Shown here: positions 23,932-32,106 of the stretch, one piece after another
Position numbering within the stretch: position 1 is the stretch's first letter
Layout of the letters: every line of letters begins with the position of its first letter
NCBI GenBank assembly: GCA_051984675.1
Contig: JBPYFK010000156.1
Span: 1 to 64,000, forward strand
From: JBPYFK01 sp051984675
GTDB lineage: Bacteria > Actinomycetota > Actinomycetes > Mycobacteriales > Pseudonocardiaceae
DNA: 64,000 bases
Direction: 5' to 3'
Notes under the pieces: generated by a model
What the model was told of the DNA's origin: nothing
What the model saw: only the letters and a program-made list of their open reading frames with translations
Databases searched by the model: none
Translations under genes and position numbers: made by a program

Positions 23932-24752
23932 CCCTTCCAGCGCGCTGGTCGCTTGGCATGGAAAGCCGCATGGAACTCCGCGTAGTCCGAGGTCTTCATC
24001 AACAGCGCCTGGGTGACCGCCTCCAGCTCCAGCGCGCTGGACAGGCTCATGTCCAGCTCGCGGGTCAGCAGTTCCTTGGTGTGCGCGTATGCCTGGTAAG
24101 GGCCGTTGGCCAGACGCCCGGACAGCCGATCCACTGTCCCGTCCAGTTCGGCATCCTCAACCAGCTCGCTGACCAGCCCGTATCGCTCGGCGTCCGTGGC
24201 CGTGATCGTGTCGCCGAGCATCAGCAACTGGGTGGCCCGGCCCAGCCCTACCAGGCGGGGGAGCAGGTAGGCGGCACCCATGTCGGCGCCGGCGAGCCCG
24301 ACCTTGGTGAACAGGAAGGCGAACCGGGCCGAGTGCGTGGCGATGCGGAAGTCGGCGGCGAGTGCGATCACCGAGCCGGCCCCGGCGGCGAGCCCGTGCA
24401 GGACCGCGATGATCGGGATCGGGCACTCGCGCATCGCCTGGATCACCGCGCCGGTCATCTTGGTGAACTCCAGGACCTCGTCGGTCCGCATCGCGAGCGT
24501 TTCGCCGATGATCTCGGTGACGTCTCCGCCGGAGCAGAAAGCCCGCCCCTGGCCACGGAGGACCAGAACCCGCGTGTCGCCGCGATGTGGCAACTCGGTG
24601 AGCAGGTCGCGCAGGTCGGCGTACGCCTCGAAGGTGAGTGCGTTGAGCTTGTCCGGGCGGTCCAGGGTGACCGTGGTGACGCCGTCCGCACGGTCCAGCC
24701 GGAAGTGGCGCCATTTCTCGGTGAACGGGGCAGATCCACGGAACGGGCTCAT
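23925..24752 (-). CDS. Crotonase-family protein without hydratase glutamates
   Basis: This is 275 residues. Oxyanion-hole segments are present (GQGRAFCSGGDV near 70; HGLAAGAGSVIALAADF near 112). The two Glu residues of true enoyl-CoA hydratases are absent: the GGG-CE equivalent reads AGAGSVI and the PE..G equivalent reads LFTKVG. An Asp is kept in GLAGADMGAAYLLPR, which aligns with the catalytic Asp of dienoyl-CoA isomerases. A simple hydratase label is therefore unsafe. It may isomerise or hydrolyse the alicyclic CoA thioester made by the neighbouring enzyme. It is convergent with that gene and divergent from the ligase. Confidence 0.85.
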   Translation of the reverse strand: MSPFRGSAPFTEKWRHFRLDRADGVTTVTLDRPDKLNALTFEAYADLRDLLTELPHRGDTRVLVLRGQGRAFCSGGDVTEIIGETLAMRTDEVLEFTKMTGAVIQAMRECPIPIIAVLHGLAAGAGSVIALAADFRIATHSARFAFLFTKVGLAGADMGAAYLLPRLVGLGRATQLLMLGDTITATDAERYGLVSELVEDAELDGTVDRLSGRLANGPYQAYAHTKELLTRELDMSLSSALELEAVTQALLMKTSDYAEFHAAFHAKRPARWKGQ

Positions 24753-24800
24753 GGCAACGTCCTCCTCCCGCCGGTGCGCGTTACGGTATCACTCATATGT

Positions 24801-24823
24801 CGATCTATTGACTGTCGTCAAGA
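24801..24823. promoter_or_regulatory. Cluster motif copy C (candidate PaaX-family operator)
   Basis: The core is TTGAC-TGTC-GTCAA (24808-24821), a perfect 5-bp inverted repeat and the best copy of the three. It lies in a box starting CGAT, as in copy A, and sits in the 125-bp region between the crotonase and CoA-ligase starts. Confidence 0.55.
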
Positions 24824-24877
24824 TTGAGTAATACTGGGAGGGCATCCGCGGACCTCGCTGGAGGAGGGAACGCCGTT

Positions 24878-26530
24878 ATGCGGCTCTCGGCTTCCGCCCA
24901 CGTCGACACGTTCTGCCGGGACAACCTTCCGCCGCGCGACCAATGGCCGAGGTTCCACTTCGAGCTGCCCGAACTCCAGTACCCGGATCGGCTCAACTGC
25001 GCCGAAACCCTGCTGGACGAGGCAGTGGCGAGGTGGGGAGGCGAGCGGACCTGTCTGGTGACGCCCACCGCGAAGTGGACCTACGATGACGTGCGGAATC
25101 ACGCGAACCAGGTGGCGAGTGTCCTGATTGAGGACGCGGAACTCAAGCCGGGCAACCGGGTGCTGTTGCGTGGACCGAACAACCCGTGGCTGCTCGCGGC
25201 GTGGTTCGGGGTGCTCAAGGCTGGTTGTGTCGCCGTGACAACCATGCCGCTGCTGCGCTCCCGGGAGATCAGCACCCTCTACGACCTGACGCGTCCGTCG
25301 CTGACGATCTGCGATCACCGCTTCATCGACGAGGTGAACGCGGCGTCACCCGACGTGCCCGTCATGACTTACGGCGCACAGCGCGAAACCGATCTCGTCC
25401 GCCGTTGTGCGGGCCGAACGAGCAACTTCTCCGCAGTGGCCACCGCAGCCGACGACGTAGCCCTGCTGGCGCCGACCTCGGGGACGACGGGCAAACCCAA
25501 AATCACCATGCACTTCCATCGCGACGTGCTGGCCAGCGCCGACACCTTCGCGAGGTACGTCCTCAAACCGCGAGAAGAGGACGTGTTCACCGGAACCCCG
25601 CCGATCGGCTTCACGTACGGTCTTGGTGGACTTGTGGTTTTCCCACTGCGCTTCGGCGCCGCTGTGCTGATGCTGGAAAGCCACACTCCGAAACAGCTGG
25701 TATCAGCCATCGCCGAGCATGCGGTGACGGTCCTGTTCGCTGCTCCCACTGTCTACAAGGCGACGCTGGGGACCGGAAACGCCCGTGCGCTGGCGAGTCT
25801 GCGCCGGTGCGTGTCAGCGGGAGAGCACCTGCCCAAGGAGGTGTGGGAGGACTTCTCTCGCGAAACCGGAGTGAAGATCATCGACGGTATCGGCGGAACG
25901 GAGATGCTGCACATCTTCATCGCCGCCGCCGACGAGAACATCCGGCCCGGCGCCACGGGAAAGGCCGTTCCCAGGTTTGACGCCGCGATCCTGGACGACG
26001 CCGGCGTGCCGGTCGCCGATGGCGAAGCCGGTCGCCTGGCCGTACGCGGACCAACCGGCTGCCGATACCTCCGCGATTCCCGCCAGTCCGTCTACGTGCA
26101 GGACGGTTGGAACATCACCGGCGACACCTATCGCAGGGACGTTGACGGGTACTTCTGGTACCAGGCCCGCAGCGACGACATGATCGTGTCCGCCGGCTAC
26201 AACATCGCGGGACCGGAGGTGGAGGAAGTCCTGCTCAGCCATCCCGATGTCGTTGAGGCCGCGGTGGTGGCAGCCCCTGACGAGAAGCGCGGCACGATCG
26301 TGCAGGCGTACATTGTGTTGCGGCCGGACGTCACGGGCGACAACGGCACCGTGGCCGAGCTGCAAGCCTTCGTCAAGCGGCACCTCGCGCCGTACAAGTA
26401 CCCGAGGGCGATCGAGTTCGCCGCGGAGCTACCCAGAACCGCTACCGGAAAGCTACAGCGCAATGTGTTGCGGGAGCGCGCCGCGAGTGCTGTCCCAAAC
26501 CGCACTGACGGTTCCGTCCACGCTCGGTGA
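24878..26530 (+). CDS. Aryl-CoA ligase, probable 2-aminobenzoate-CoA ligase
   Basis: This is 550 residues from the ATG at 24878, with GGAGGAGGG 12 bases upstream. It is an ANL-superfamily adenylating enzyme: APTSGTTGKPK (P-loop near 190), IGFTYGLGGLVVFPLRFGAAV, VSAGEHLP, DGIGGTEMLHIF (A5), DGWNITGD (A7), and the catalytic Lys in LPRTATGKLQRNVLR near 530. The start HVDTFCRDNLPP and the IGGTEMLHIF block are characteristic of the benzoate/2-aminobenzoate-CoA ligase group. With kynureninase nearby, anthranilate is the likely substrate, giving anthraniloyl-CoA for the monooxygenase/reductase. Confidence 0.88.
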   Translation: MRLSASAHVDTFCRDNLPPRDQWPRFHFELPELQYPDRLNCAETLLDEAVARWGGERTCLVTPTAKWTYDDVRNHANQVASVLIEDAELKPGNRVLLRGPNNPWLLAAWFGVLKAGCVAVTTMPLLRSREISTLYDLTRPSLTICDHRFIDEVNAASPDVPVMTYGAQRETDLVRRCAGRTSNFSAVATAADDVALLAPTSGTTGKPKITMHFHRDVLASADTFARYVLKPREEDVFTGTPPIGFTYGLGGLVVFPLRFGAAVLMLESHTPKQLVSAIAEHAVTVLFAAPTVYKATLGTGNARALASLRRCVSAGEHLPKEVWEDFSRETGVKIIDGIGGTEMLHIFIAAADENIRPGATGKAVPRFDAAILDDAGVPVADGEAGRLAVRGPTGCRYLRDSRQSVYVQDGWNITGDTYRRDVDGYFWYQARSDDMIVSAGYNIAGPEVEEVLLSHPDVVEAAVVAAPDEKRGTIVQAYIVLRPDVTGDNGTVAELQAFVKRHLAPYKYPRAIEFAAELPRTATGKLQRNVLRERAASAVPNRTDGSVHAR

Positions 26531-26624
26531 GAGCTTCCCGCCAGGTTGGTTCGCGGGTCAACGTGTGCTGCTCAGTGCGGTGAGGCGCCATGCCGCGCAG
26601 GATGTCAGACCGCGATTGTCCACA

Positions 26625-26647
26625 GTAGAGCACTACAGCTGCTCTAC
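26625..26647. other. Perfect hairpin GTAGAGCA / TGCTCTAC
   Basis: Perfect 8-bp arms flank a 7-nt loop, about 95 bp after the CoA-ligase stop and 167 bp before the diguanylate cyclase start. No T-run follows. It could end the ligase transcript or act as an operator for the next gene. Nothing else was seen in the 283-bp interval. Confidence 0.5.
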
Positions 26648-26813
26648 CTTGGCGGTGCTCCAACGGCGCCCGTCCGAAGAGCGAACAGCTCACCGAATGT
26701 TCGGTTCTTGACCGCGCCAGATGGCGGGTTTTTCGCACTGAATGAGGTGTGTGGTTCGCCGTGACCGTGGCACTATCGGGGGCTCATCACGCGCATTGCC
26801 CGGCGGAGGAGTG

Positions 26814-28418
26814 ATGGAGCCCCTGGACACGTCCCCAGAAGCGCCTGCGGGTCAGGACTCCGCGGACGAGGATGCCGACGACTACGACACGGCGTTCGCC
26901 GAGATCCGGCGGTTGGTGCACGTCGGGGACAACGTGGGAGCGGTTGAGCTCGCGGCCGCGATCGCGGAAACAGCGAGTGATCCGCGAATCGTGGTCAGGG
27001 CGCTGTGGCTCAAGGTGGGGCAGCTTTACAACCTTGGTCGTACTCATGAGTGCCCGTCGCTGCTTGACCGTGCCTTCGACGTCATGGGCGAGGTCGAGGA
27101 TCACGCCGTCCGAGCGGGACTGCACGCGATGGCCGGCATTGTCGCGGCCAACGGCTCGTTCGAGCGCTGCGTGCGGCACCTGGTGCTGGCCTCGCGCGAG
27201 CTTGAGCAGGTCGAGCATCCTCGTTCGGAAGCCGTGGACGCGGGGCACGACCTCGCCGTGACCTACTCGTACGCCGGCTTCCATGACGAGGCGATGACGG
27301 TGGCGGAGCGGACGTATCTGCAAGGGCAGACGCTGGGACGGGCACCGGGAGATCACGCGCTTCCCGAGATCCCCGTTCGCCGGGCTGTCTCGCTCGACCA
27401 TCGCGGCGACACGACAACCTGCGTCCGCATGCTGTGGGATGTCCTCGCAACCTGGTCGAAGCGTGCCGCGCCAACCGAGTTGTGGTGGGCCGAGCGGTAT
27501 TACTACGGCTATGCGGCGGTCCGGTTGACGGCCTTGGGGCAGCACGCCCCGGTCGATCGGGCACTGTTCGCGCCCGAATCGGACGAGTGGGAGATACAGG
27601 ACCTAAACCTGCTGACCGGGGCTTGCATCGCGATCGTGGAGGGCCGCCCGCGTGTCGCGCTGGACCGGTTGGCCGGCAGGAAGGTCAACCCCTACACACT
27701 CGGTGCGGGGGAAATCGCCCGGGTGCGGGCACTCGCGCATGCCGCCGACGGTGACCACCGAGCCGCGCGGGAGGCCGACCGGGAGGCGGCGCGCCTGGCC
27801 AGCCAGCCGCTCGACGACTTGTGCCATCGCCTGATTGACGGGACAAGAACGCAACTCGACCACGAAGCGCTACGCCGCACGGTCGAGCGGTTCGCTTCCG
27901 AAGCGCTCACGGACCCGTTGACCGGCTTGCCCAACCGCCGGCATTGTGACAAGCGGATCGCCAGCATCGTCCGGCAACGGACCTCGGCCGCCGTCGGTCT
28001 CATCGATCTGGACAACTTCAAGGACATCAACACCGTGCACGGGCACCTCGGCGGCGACCTTGTCCTGCAACGCATCGCCGGTGTGCTCGCGCGCACGGTC
28101 CGTGCCGGGGACTTCGTCGCGCGCTACGGCGGTGATGAGTTCATCGTGGTGCTGCCCGACACGGACCTGCCCACGGCGCACTGTATCGGCGCCCGGATCA
28201 CGACGGCGATCGCTGCTGAACCCTGGCACGTTCTTGTCCGGGGCGCTCCGGTGTCGGCGACGATCGGGTGGTCCAGGTTGTCCGATACGGACAGCGTGAC
28301 GGACGCTCTCGATCGCGCCGACCGGGCCATGCTCGCGCGGAAGTACCGGACCGCCGATTCCGCGCGGTCGCTACCCCGGCAGGTCCAGGAACCGCGCGGC
28401 GTGACCGCCGAGCAGTAG
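26814..28418 (+). CDS. Diguanylate cyclase with TPR-like N-terminal region
   Basis: This is 534 residues from the ATG at 26814, with GGAGGAGTG directly upstream. The first about 360 residues are helical and Ala/Leu-rich, arranged like tetratricopeptide repeats (VGAVELAAAIAE, LWLKVGQLYNLGRTHE, AGIVAANGSFERCVRHL). Residues about 375-515 are a GGDEF domain: LTDPLTGLPNRR, DLDNFKDINTVHGHLGGD and an intact GGDEF. An RAGD inhibitory site lies exactly five residues before GGDEF. The protein should make cyclic di-GMP with product feedback. There are no membrane segments, so it is cytosolic; the sensed signal is unknown. Confidence 0.9.
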   Translation: MEPLDTSPEAPAGQDSADEDADDYDTAFAEIRRLVHVGDNVGAVELAAAIAETASDPRIVVRALWLKVGQLYNLGRTHECPSLLDRAFDVMGEVEDHAVRAGLHAMAGIVAANGSFERCVRHLVLASRELEQVEHPRSEAVDAGHDLAVTYSYAGFHDEAMTVAERTYLQGQTLGRAPGDHALPEIPVRRAVSLDHRGDTTTCVRMLWDVLATWSKRAAPTELWWAERYYYGYAAVRLTALGQHAPVDRALFAPESDEWEIQDLNLLTGACIAIVEGRPRVALDRLAGRKVNPYTLGAGEIARVRALAHAADGDHRAAREADREAARLASQPLDDLCHRLIDGTRTQLDHEALRRTVERFASEALTDPLTGLPNRRHCDKRIASIVRQRTSAAVGLIDLDNFKDINTVHGHLGGDLVLQRIAGVLARTVRAGDFVARYGGDEFIVVLPDTDLPTAHCIGARITTAIAAEPWHVLVRGAPVSATIGWSRLSDTDSVTDALDRADRAMLARKYRTADSARSLPRQVQEPRGVTAEQ

Positions 28419-28447
28419 GTACTGCCGTGGCCGCGCGGAGCCCGAGC

Positions 28448-28461
28448 TAGAACGTGTTAAC
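28448..28461. promoter_or_regulatory. KstR-like half-matching box, copy 1
   Basis: TAGAACGTGTTAAC fits the KstR consensus TNNAACNNGTTNNA except for the last base. It is part of a direct repeat (GAGCTAGAACGTGTT) also found 88 bp downstream at 28536. Confidence 0.45.
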
Positions 28462-28535
28462 GCACGAAGTTGCCGGAGCGTGTCTTTTTCTATCTGGTGT
28501 TCCTGCTGACGTTCGGGTTACGGTGATATCTGAGC

Positions 28536-28549
28536 TAGAACGTGTTTCA
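28536..28549. promoter_or_regulatory. KstR-type operator, copy 2
   Basis: TAGAACGTGTTTCA matches the published 14-bp KstR motif TNNAACNNGTTNNA at every fixed position. It lies 35 bp before the chosen GTG start of the GMC oxidoreductase. KstR is the TetR repressor of cholesterol catabolism in mycolic-acid actinomycetes. Confidence 0.6.
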
Positions 28550-28583
28550 CCATGTGCTCGGATCAGGGAGGGTGGCGGTCGCC

Positions 28584-30191
28584 GTGGCCGATGAGGCGGA
28601 CTACATCGTCGTCGGGGCTGGGAGCGCTGGATGCATCGTGGCCAGCCGGCTGGCCGAGACGGGCGCACGCGTGGTCCTCCTGGAGGCCGGGCCGAGGGAC
28701 CGGTCGCGGTTCGTGCGCATCCCGGGCATGATCTCGATCATGCACTCGGTACCCCAGATCAAGAAGCGGTTCGACTGGGGCTACTACACCGTCCCTCAGG
28801 AACACGCGCTCGGGCGACGCATCCCCACCACGCGCGGCAAGGTGCTCGGCGGTTCGAGTTCGGTCAACGGGATGCTGTTCGTGCGTGGTCATCGAGGCAA
28901 CTACGACAGCTGGGCGGCCGAGGGCTGCACCGGGTGGAGCTACGACGACGTGCTGCCCAGCTTCAAGCGCATGGAGGACTGGGAGGGCGGCGCCAGCGAG
29001 TTCCGGGGCACAGGCGGCCCGGTCGCGGTGCGCGGTCAGAAGGGTCTGGCACCGCCCTCCCAGGCGTTGAACGAGGCGATCAGCGAGACACTCGCGATCC
29101 CGCACAACGAGGACTACAACGGCGCCTCGCAGGAGGGCGTCGGACCCGTGCAGATGAGCGCCACCGGTGGTGTTCGGTTCAGCTCCTCCAGGGCCTACCT
29201 GGCGAACCGTCCCGAGGCGGCTCAACCGACGGTCGAAGTCGGGGCGACCGTCTCCCGGGTCGTGTTCGAGGGCGCACGCGCGGTGGGGGTTGAGGTCCTC
29301 GACAAGTCCGGGCCGAGGGTGATCCGGGCGGCCCGCGAGGTCGTGCTGTCGGCCGGTGTCTTCGGCTCCCCGCAGTTGCTGCAGCTGTCCGGGGTGGGGC
29401 CTGCCGATCACCTGCGTGAGCAGGGAATCGATGTGCGCGCGGACTTACCGGTCGGCAAGAACCTGCACGACCACCTCTTCGTCCCGATGACGTTTCTCGC
29501 GCCGGAGGCCGTCCATCGCGGCACCGGGCCGCACTTCCTCGGGGGAATGATCGCGGAAACGGTCAAGGGCGACACCTGGTTCGGCCGGACCGTGTTCGAC
29601 AGCATGGCATTCGCCCGCACGGACGGCTCGAACGACCTGCCGAACCTGCAGATCCACACTCTGCCGTGGGCGTATCCCTCGCCGAACCAGGACAAACCGG
29701 TGCGGCACGTGGTCGACAAGCGCCCGGCGCTGACGGTGATGCCCACGCTGATCTACCCGAAGAGCCGGGGCGAGGTGCGGCTGGCGTCGACCGACCCGAC
29801 CGTGGCGCCGGTCATCGACCCGGCCTACCTCTCCGACCCGGACGATGCGCGTTTCCTGCTCGACGGTATGAAGCTGATCCGCGAGGTCATGGAGAACAAG
29901 CACATGGCGGACTTCGTCACCGGAGAGCTGCACCCGGGGCCGGACTGCTCCGACGACGCGGACCTGGAACGCGAACTGCCCAACCGCATCCACAGCGTCT
30001 ACCACCCGGTGGGGACGTGCCGGATGGGCATCGATGAACGCGCGGTGGTGGACCCGGAACTGCGCGTGCGCGGTGTCGAAGGGCTACGGGTCGCGGACGC
30101 GTCGATCATGCCGACGATTACCGGCGGCAACACCAACGCGCCCGCGATGATGATCGGTGAGCGTTGCGCGGAGCTGATGAGTCAACCGTGA
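28584..30191 (+). CDS. GMC-family FAD oxidoreductase
   Basis: This is 535 residues from GTG 28584 (ADEADYIVVGAGSAG), with GGGAGGG upstream; GTG codons at 28572 and 28542 are alternatives. It has an FAD-binding GAGSAGCIVASRL at the N-terminus, GMC signature 1 at RGKVLGGSSSVNGMLFVRG, and signature 2 at GVFGSPQLLQLSGVG. The C-terminal catalytic pair is His in HPVGTCRMG and Asn in GGNTNAPAMMIGE. The family oxidises alcohols such as choline, glucose or sterol side-chain alcohols. KstR-type boxes upstream suggest a place in the steroid regulon (inference). Its stop abuts the convergent end of the mce operon. Confidence 0.88.
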   Translation: MADEADYIVVGAGSAGCIVASRLAETGARVVLLEAGPRDRSRFVRIPGMISIMHSVPQIKKRFDWGYYTVPQEHALGRRIPTTRGKVLGGSSSVNGMLFVRGHRGNYDSWAAEGCTGWSYDDVLPSFKRMEDWEGGASEFRGTGGPVAVRGQKGLAPPSQALNEAISETLAIPHNEDYNGASQEGVGPVQMSATGGVRFSSSRAYLANRPEAAQPTVEVGATVSRVVFEGARAVGVEVLDKSGPRVIRAAREVVLSAGVFGSPQLLQLSGVGPADHLREQGIDVRADLPVGKNLHDHLFVPMTFLAPEAVHRGTGPHFLGGMIAETVKGDTWFGRTVFDSMAFARTDGSNDLPNLQIHTLPWAYPSPNQDKPVRHVVDKRPALTVMPTLIYPKSRGEVRLASTDPTVAPVIDPAYLSDPDDARFLLDGMKLIREVMENKHMADFVTGELHPGPDCSDDADLERELPNRIHSVYHPVGTCRMGIDERAVVDPELRVRGVEGLRVADASIMPTITGGNTNAPAMMIGERCAELMSQP

Positions 30192-30884
30192 TCAAAGAAG
30201 CTTGATGTCGTCGATGAGCCAGCGGCCATTGTCGTGCACGAGCGTCATCTGCATTCGGTTGCGGTCGATGCGCGGCTGAGGGTTGCTGGTGTTGGTGATC
30301 TTCTGGTCGACGAAGAGCGCGACTACGGCGTGATTCGCGTCCGCATCGACGATTCCGGCGGAGAGCACTGATCCGTCCGACACCGCCTGGTTCTGCTTGA
30401 TCAGTTCCGTCAGGCTCGCGCTGACCTGCTTGTACTGCTGGGCGAACTGGCCATGGGAGTTGGCGGTGACGGCGGCGAAGTTTCCGTTGAGATTGTTGTA
30501 GTTGTAGGTGGAAAGGTCCTTCGCGTAACCGCGGGCCGCGCTCAATGCCTCCGTGCGGGCGGAGTCCAACGCTTCCTGCTCCCGAAGTTGCACGACGAGG
30601 TAGCCGAGAGCCACGAGAACCCCCACCGCCAGGACCAGCGGGACAACCGTCTTCGGGCGTGCATTGGCACGTAATCGCGCAAGGAAGACCGAGAAACGAG
30701 TATTCGATCCTGGTTGGTCGGTGATTTCCTCGTCCATAGTGGACGAGGAATTGTCCTTGTCCGCGAAGGCCTCCGCGACCCCACTGGACGTGTGGGAGCC
30801 AGGATGAGCGAGCCCGGCGACCTTCGGCGGCCGGTTACCGGCTTTCCTGGCGCTGGCCGCGGGAACCATGCGACGGGTGCGCAT
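30192..30884 (-). CDS. Mce-associated membrane protein
   Basis: This is about 230 residues from the ATG at 30884 (MRTRRMVPAASARK), with GAGGAG eight bases upstream. A charged cytoplasmic N-terminus is followed by one transmembrane helix (VVPLVLAVGVLVALGYLVVQL near 97-117). The extracytoplasmic domain has the Mce-associated pattern: ARGYAKDLSTYNYNNLNGNF, QFAQQYKQVSASL, AVVALFVDQKITN, MTLVHDNGRWLIDDIKLL. Such proteins stabilise or help assemble Mce lipid transporters. It is the last gene of the operon, 13 bp after mceF. Confidence 0.88.
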   Translation of the reverse strand: MRTRRMVPAASARKAGNRPPKVAGLAHPGSHTSSGVAEAFADKDNSSSTMDEEITDQPGSNTRFSVFLARLRANARPKTVVPLVLAVGVLVALGYLVVQLREQEALDSARTEALSAARGYAKDLSTYNYNNLNGNFAAVTANSHGQFAQQYKQVSASLTELIKQNQAVSDGSVLSAGIVDADANHAVVALFVDQKITNTSNPQPRIDRNRMQMTLVHDNGRWLIDDIKLL

Positions 30885-30897
30885 CAACGAACTCCTC

Positions 30898-32106
30898 TCA
30901 ACGAACTCCCTGGAGCGGGATCGAATACCAGGAACGGGGACCGAGCGCGGAACTCTGCCCGCCGGACGAACCCAGCTGGAAGCCGGCGGCCGTGTCGCCG
31001 GTGGCTGGATCGTAGGTGCTCGCCGTGGGAGTCGGGGCGTTCGCGGCGCCGCGCTGGTCGAGATTCGGCTGGTCACCAGGGCAGTGCCAGTCGAGTCCGG
31101 GCTGCCTGGGGTCGGTGGCCGTGGGCGGGCGGCGCTCGGTGGGGGTGAAACAGACCGGACCCTGGGTGGCGACCAGGTAGAAGTCCGCGGTGTCGCCGTG
31201 CACGATGTTGCCCAGCCTGGTCAGCGCGTTGGGCACGGTGGCGATGCCGTACTCCATCGCCGGGACCCGGATACTGACGATCTGGCTGGTCGTCACCAGA
31301 TTGCCCAGCAGCGCCGTGACCGCCGGTTCGTTGGAGGCCATCAGCTGGCTGATTCTCTCTGTGGTCGCGGGCGCGGTGTCGAGAAGGCTACGAAGTTGGG
31401 GCTCCTGACCCCGCAAGCCTCCGGTCAGAGACCGCATATTCGCCGCCAGCACACGCAGCCGGTCACCCTCGGCACCGTTCGGGCCAGCCAGCGTCCTCGT
31501 GCCGTCGAGCAGGCGTTGGATCTGCGGTTGGCGCTCCTGGAAAGCCCGCATCAGGGTGGCAGTGTTGTCCAGAATGCGGGTGAGGTCTGGTCCCGTGGCA
31601 TTCAAACCGGTGGCCATCGCGGCGCTCAGCGTCGCGATGTCCTGCGGGTTGAGGCTGTCGGTGAGCTCCGTGGCGTGCATCAGCAGCGCTTCCAGCGGCA
31701 GCGGAGTCGCGGTCTGCGACGCCGCGATGACACTGCCGTCCCGGAGGTAGGGACCCGAGTCGGTGCCCGGCCGGAGGTCGAGATGTTGCAGCGCCAGCGG
31801 AGTGTCCATGCTGACCACCGCTCTCGTGCTCGCTGGAACCCGCACACCAGGGTCGAGGGTGAGGTGCACGGACACGCCGTGACCGTCCGGGTCGATGCTG
31901 ACGTCGGAGACCGTGCCGACCTTGACCCCGCGATAGGTCACCTGCGAATCCGGGCTGATCGCACCGCTGTCGGGCATCTCGACCGCGACCCGGAACGGCG
32001 GGTGGAAGGTCTGGGGGCCGAGCACGTTCGTCGCCACGTAGTACGCACACCCGAGGCTGATGACGAGGAACAGCGCGAGTTGGATCAGCGCCAGCCGGTT
32101 TCTCAT
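30898..32106 (-). CDS. Mce family protein MceF
   Basis: This is 402 residues. One N-terminal signal anchor (LALIQLALFLVISLGCAYYVA) precedes the MlaD/Mce domain at about residues 36-115 (FRVAVEMPDSGAISPDSQVTYRGVKVGTV...MDTPLALQHLDLRPG). A long helical region of MCE hexamer tunnel type follows (LNPQDIATLSAAM...TLMRAFQERQPQIQRLLDG). The tail is low-complexity (PTPTASTYDPATGD). It is sixth of six mce genes, and its start overlaps the mceE stop by 4 bp. The substrate of this Mce system cannot be read from the sequence. Confidence 0.9.
   Translation of the reverse strand: MRNRLALIQLALFLVISLGCAYYVATNVLGPQTFHPPFRVAVEMPDSGAISPDSQVTYRGVKVGTVSDVSIDPDGHGVSVHLTLDPGVRVPASTRAVVSMDTPLALQHLDLRPGTDSGPYLRDGSVIAASQTATPLPLEALLMHATELTDSLNPQDIATLSAAMATGLNATGPDLTRILDNTATLMRAFQERQPQIQRLLDGTRTLAGPNGAEGDRLRVLAANMRSLTGGLRGQEPQLRSLLDTAPATTERISQLMASNEPAVTALLGNLVTTSQIVSIRVPAMEYGIATVPNALTRLGNIVHGDTADFYLVATQGPVCFTPTERRPPTATDPRQPGLDWHCPGDQPNLDQRGAANAPTPTASTYDPATGDTAAGFQLGSSGGQSSALGPRSWYSIPLQGVR

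Noticed and set aside
28443..28550. The 15-bp direct repeat GAGCTAGAACGTGTT as an attachment or insertion scar
   Set aside because: There is no integrase, transposase or inserted gene between the copies, and the repeats coincide with an operator motif.
28584..30191. Naming the GMC oxidoreductase a cholesterol oxidase or choline dehydrogenase
   Set aside because: Only general GMC signatures are visible; neither substrate can be read from the sequence.
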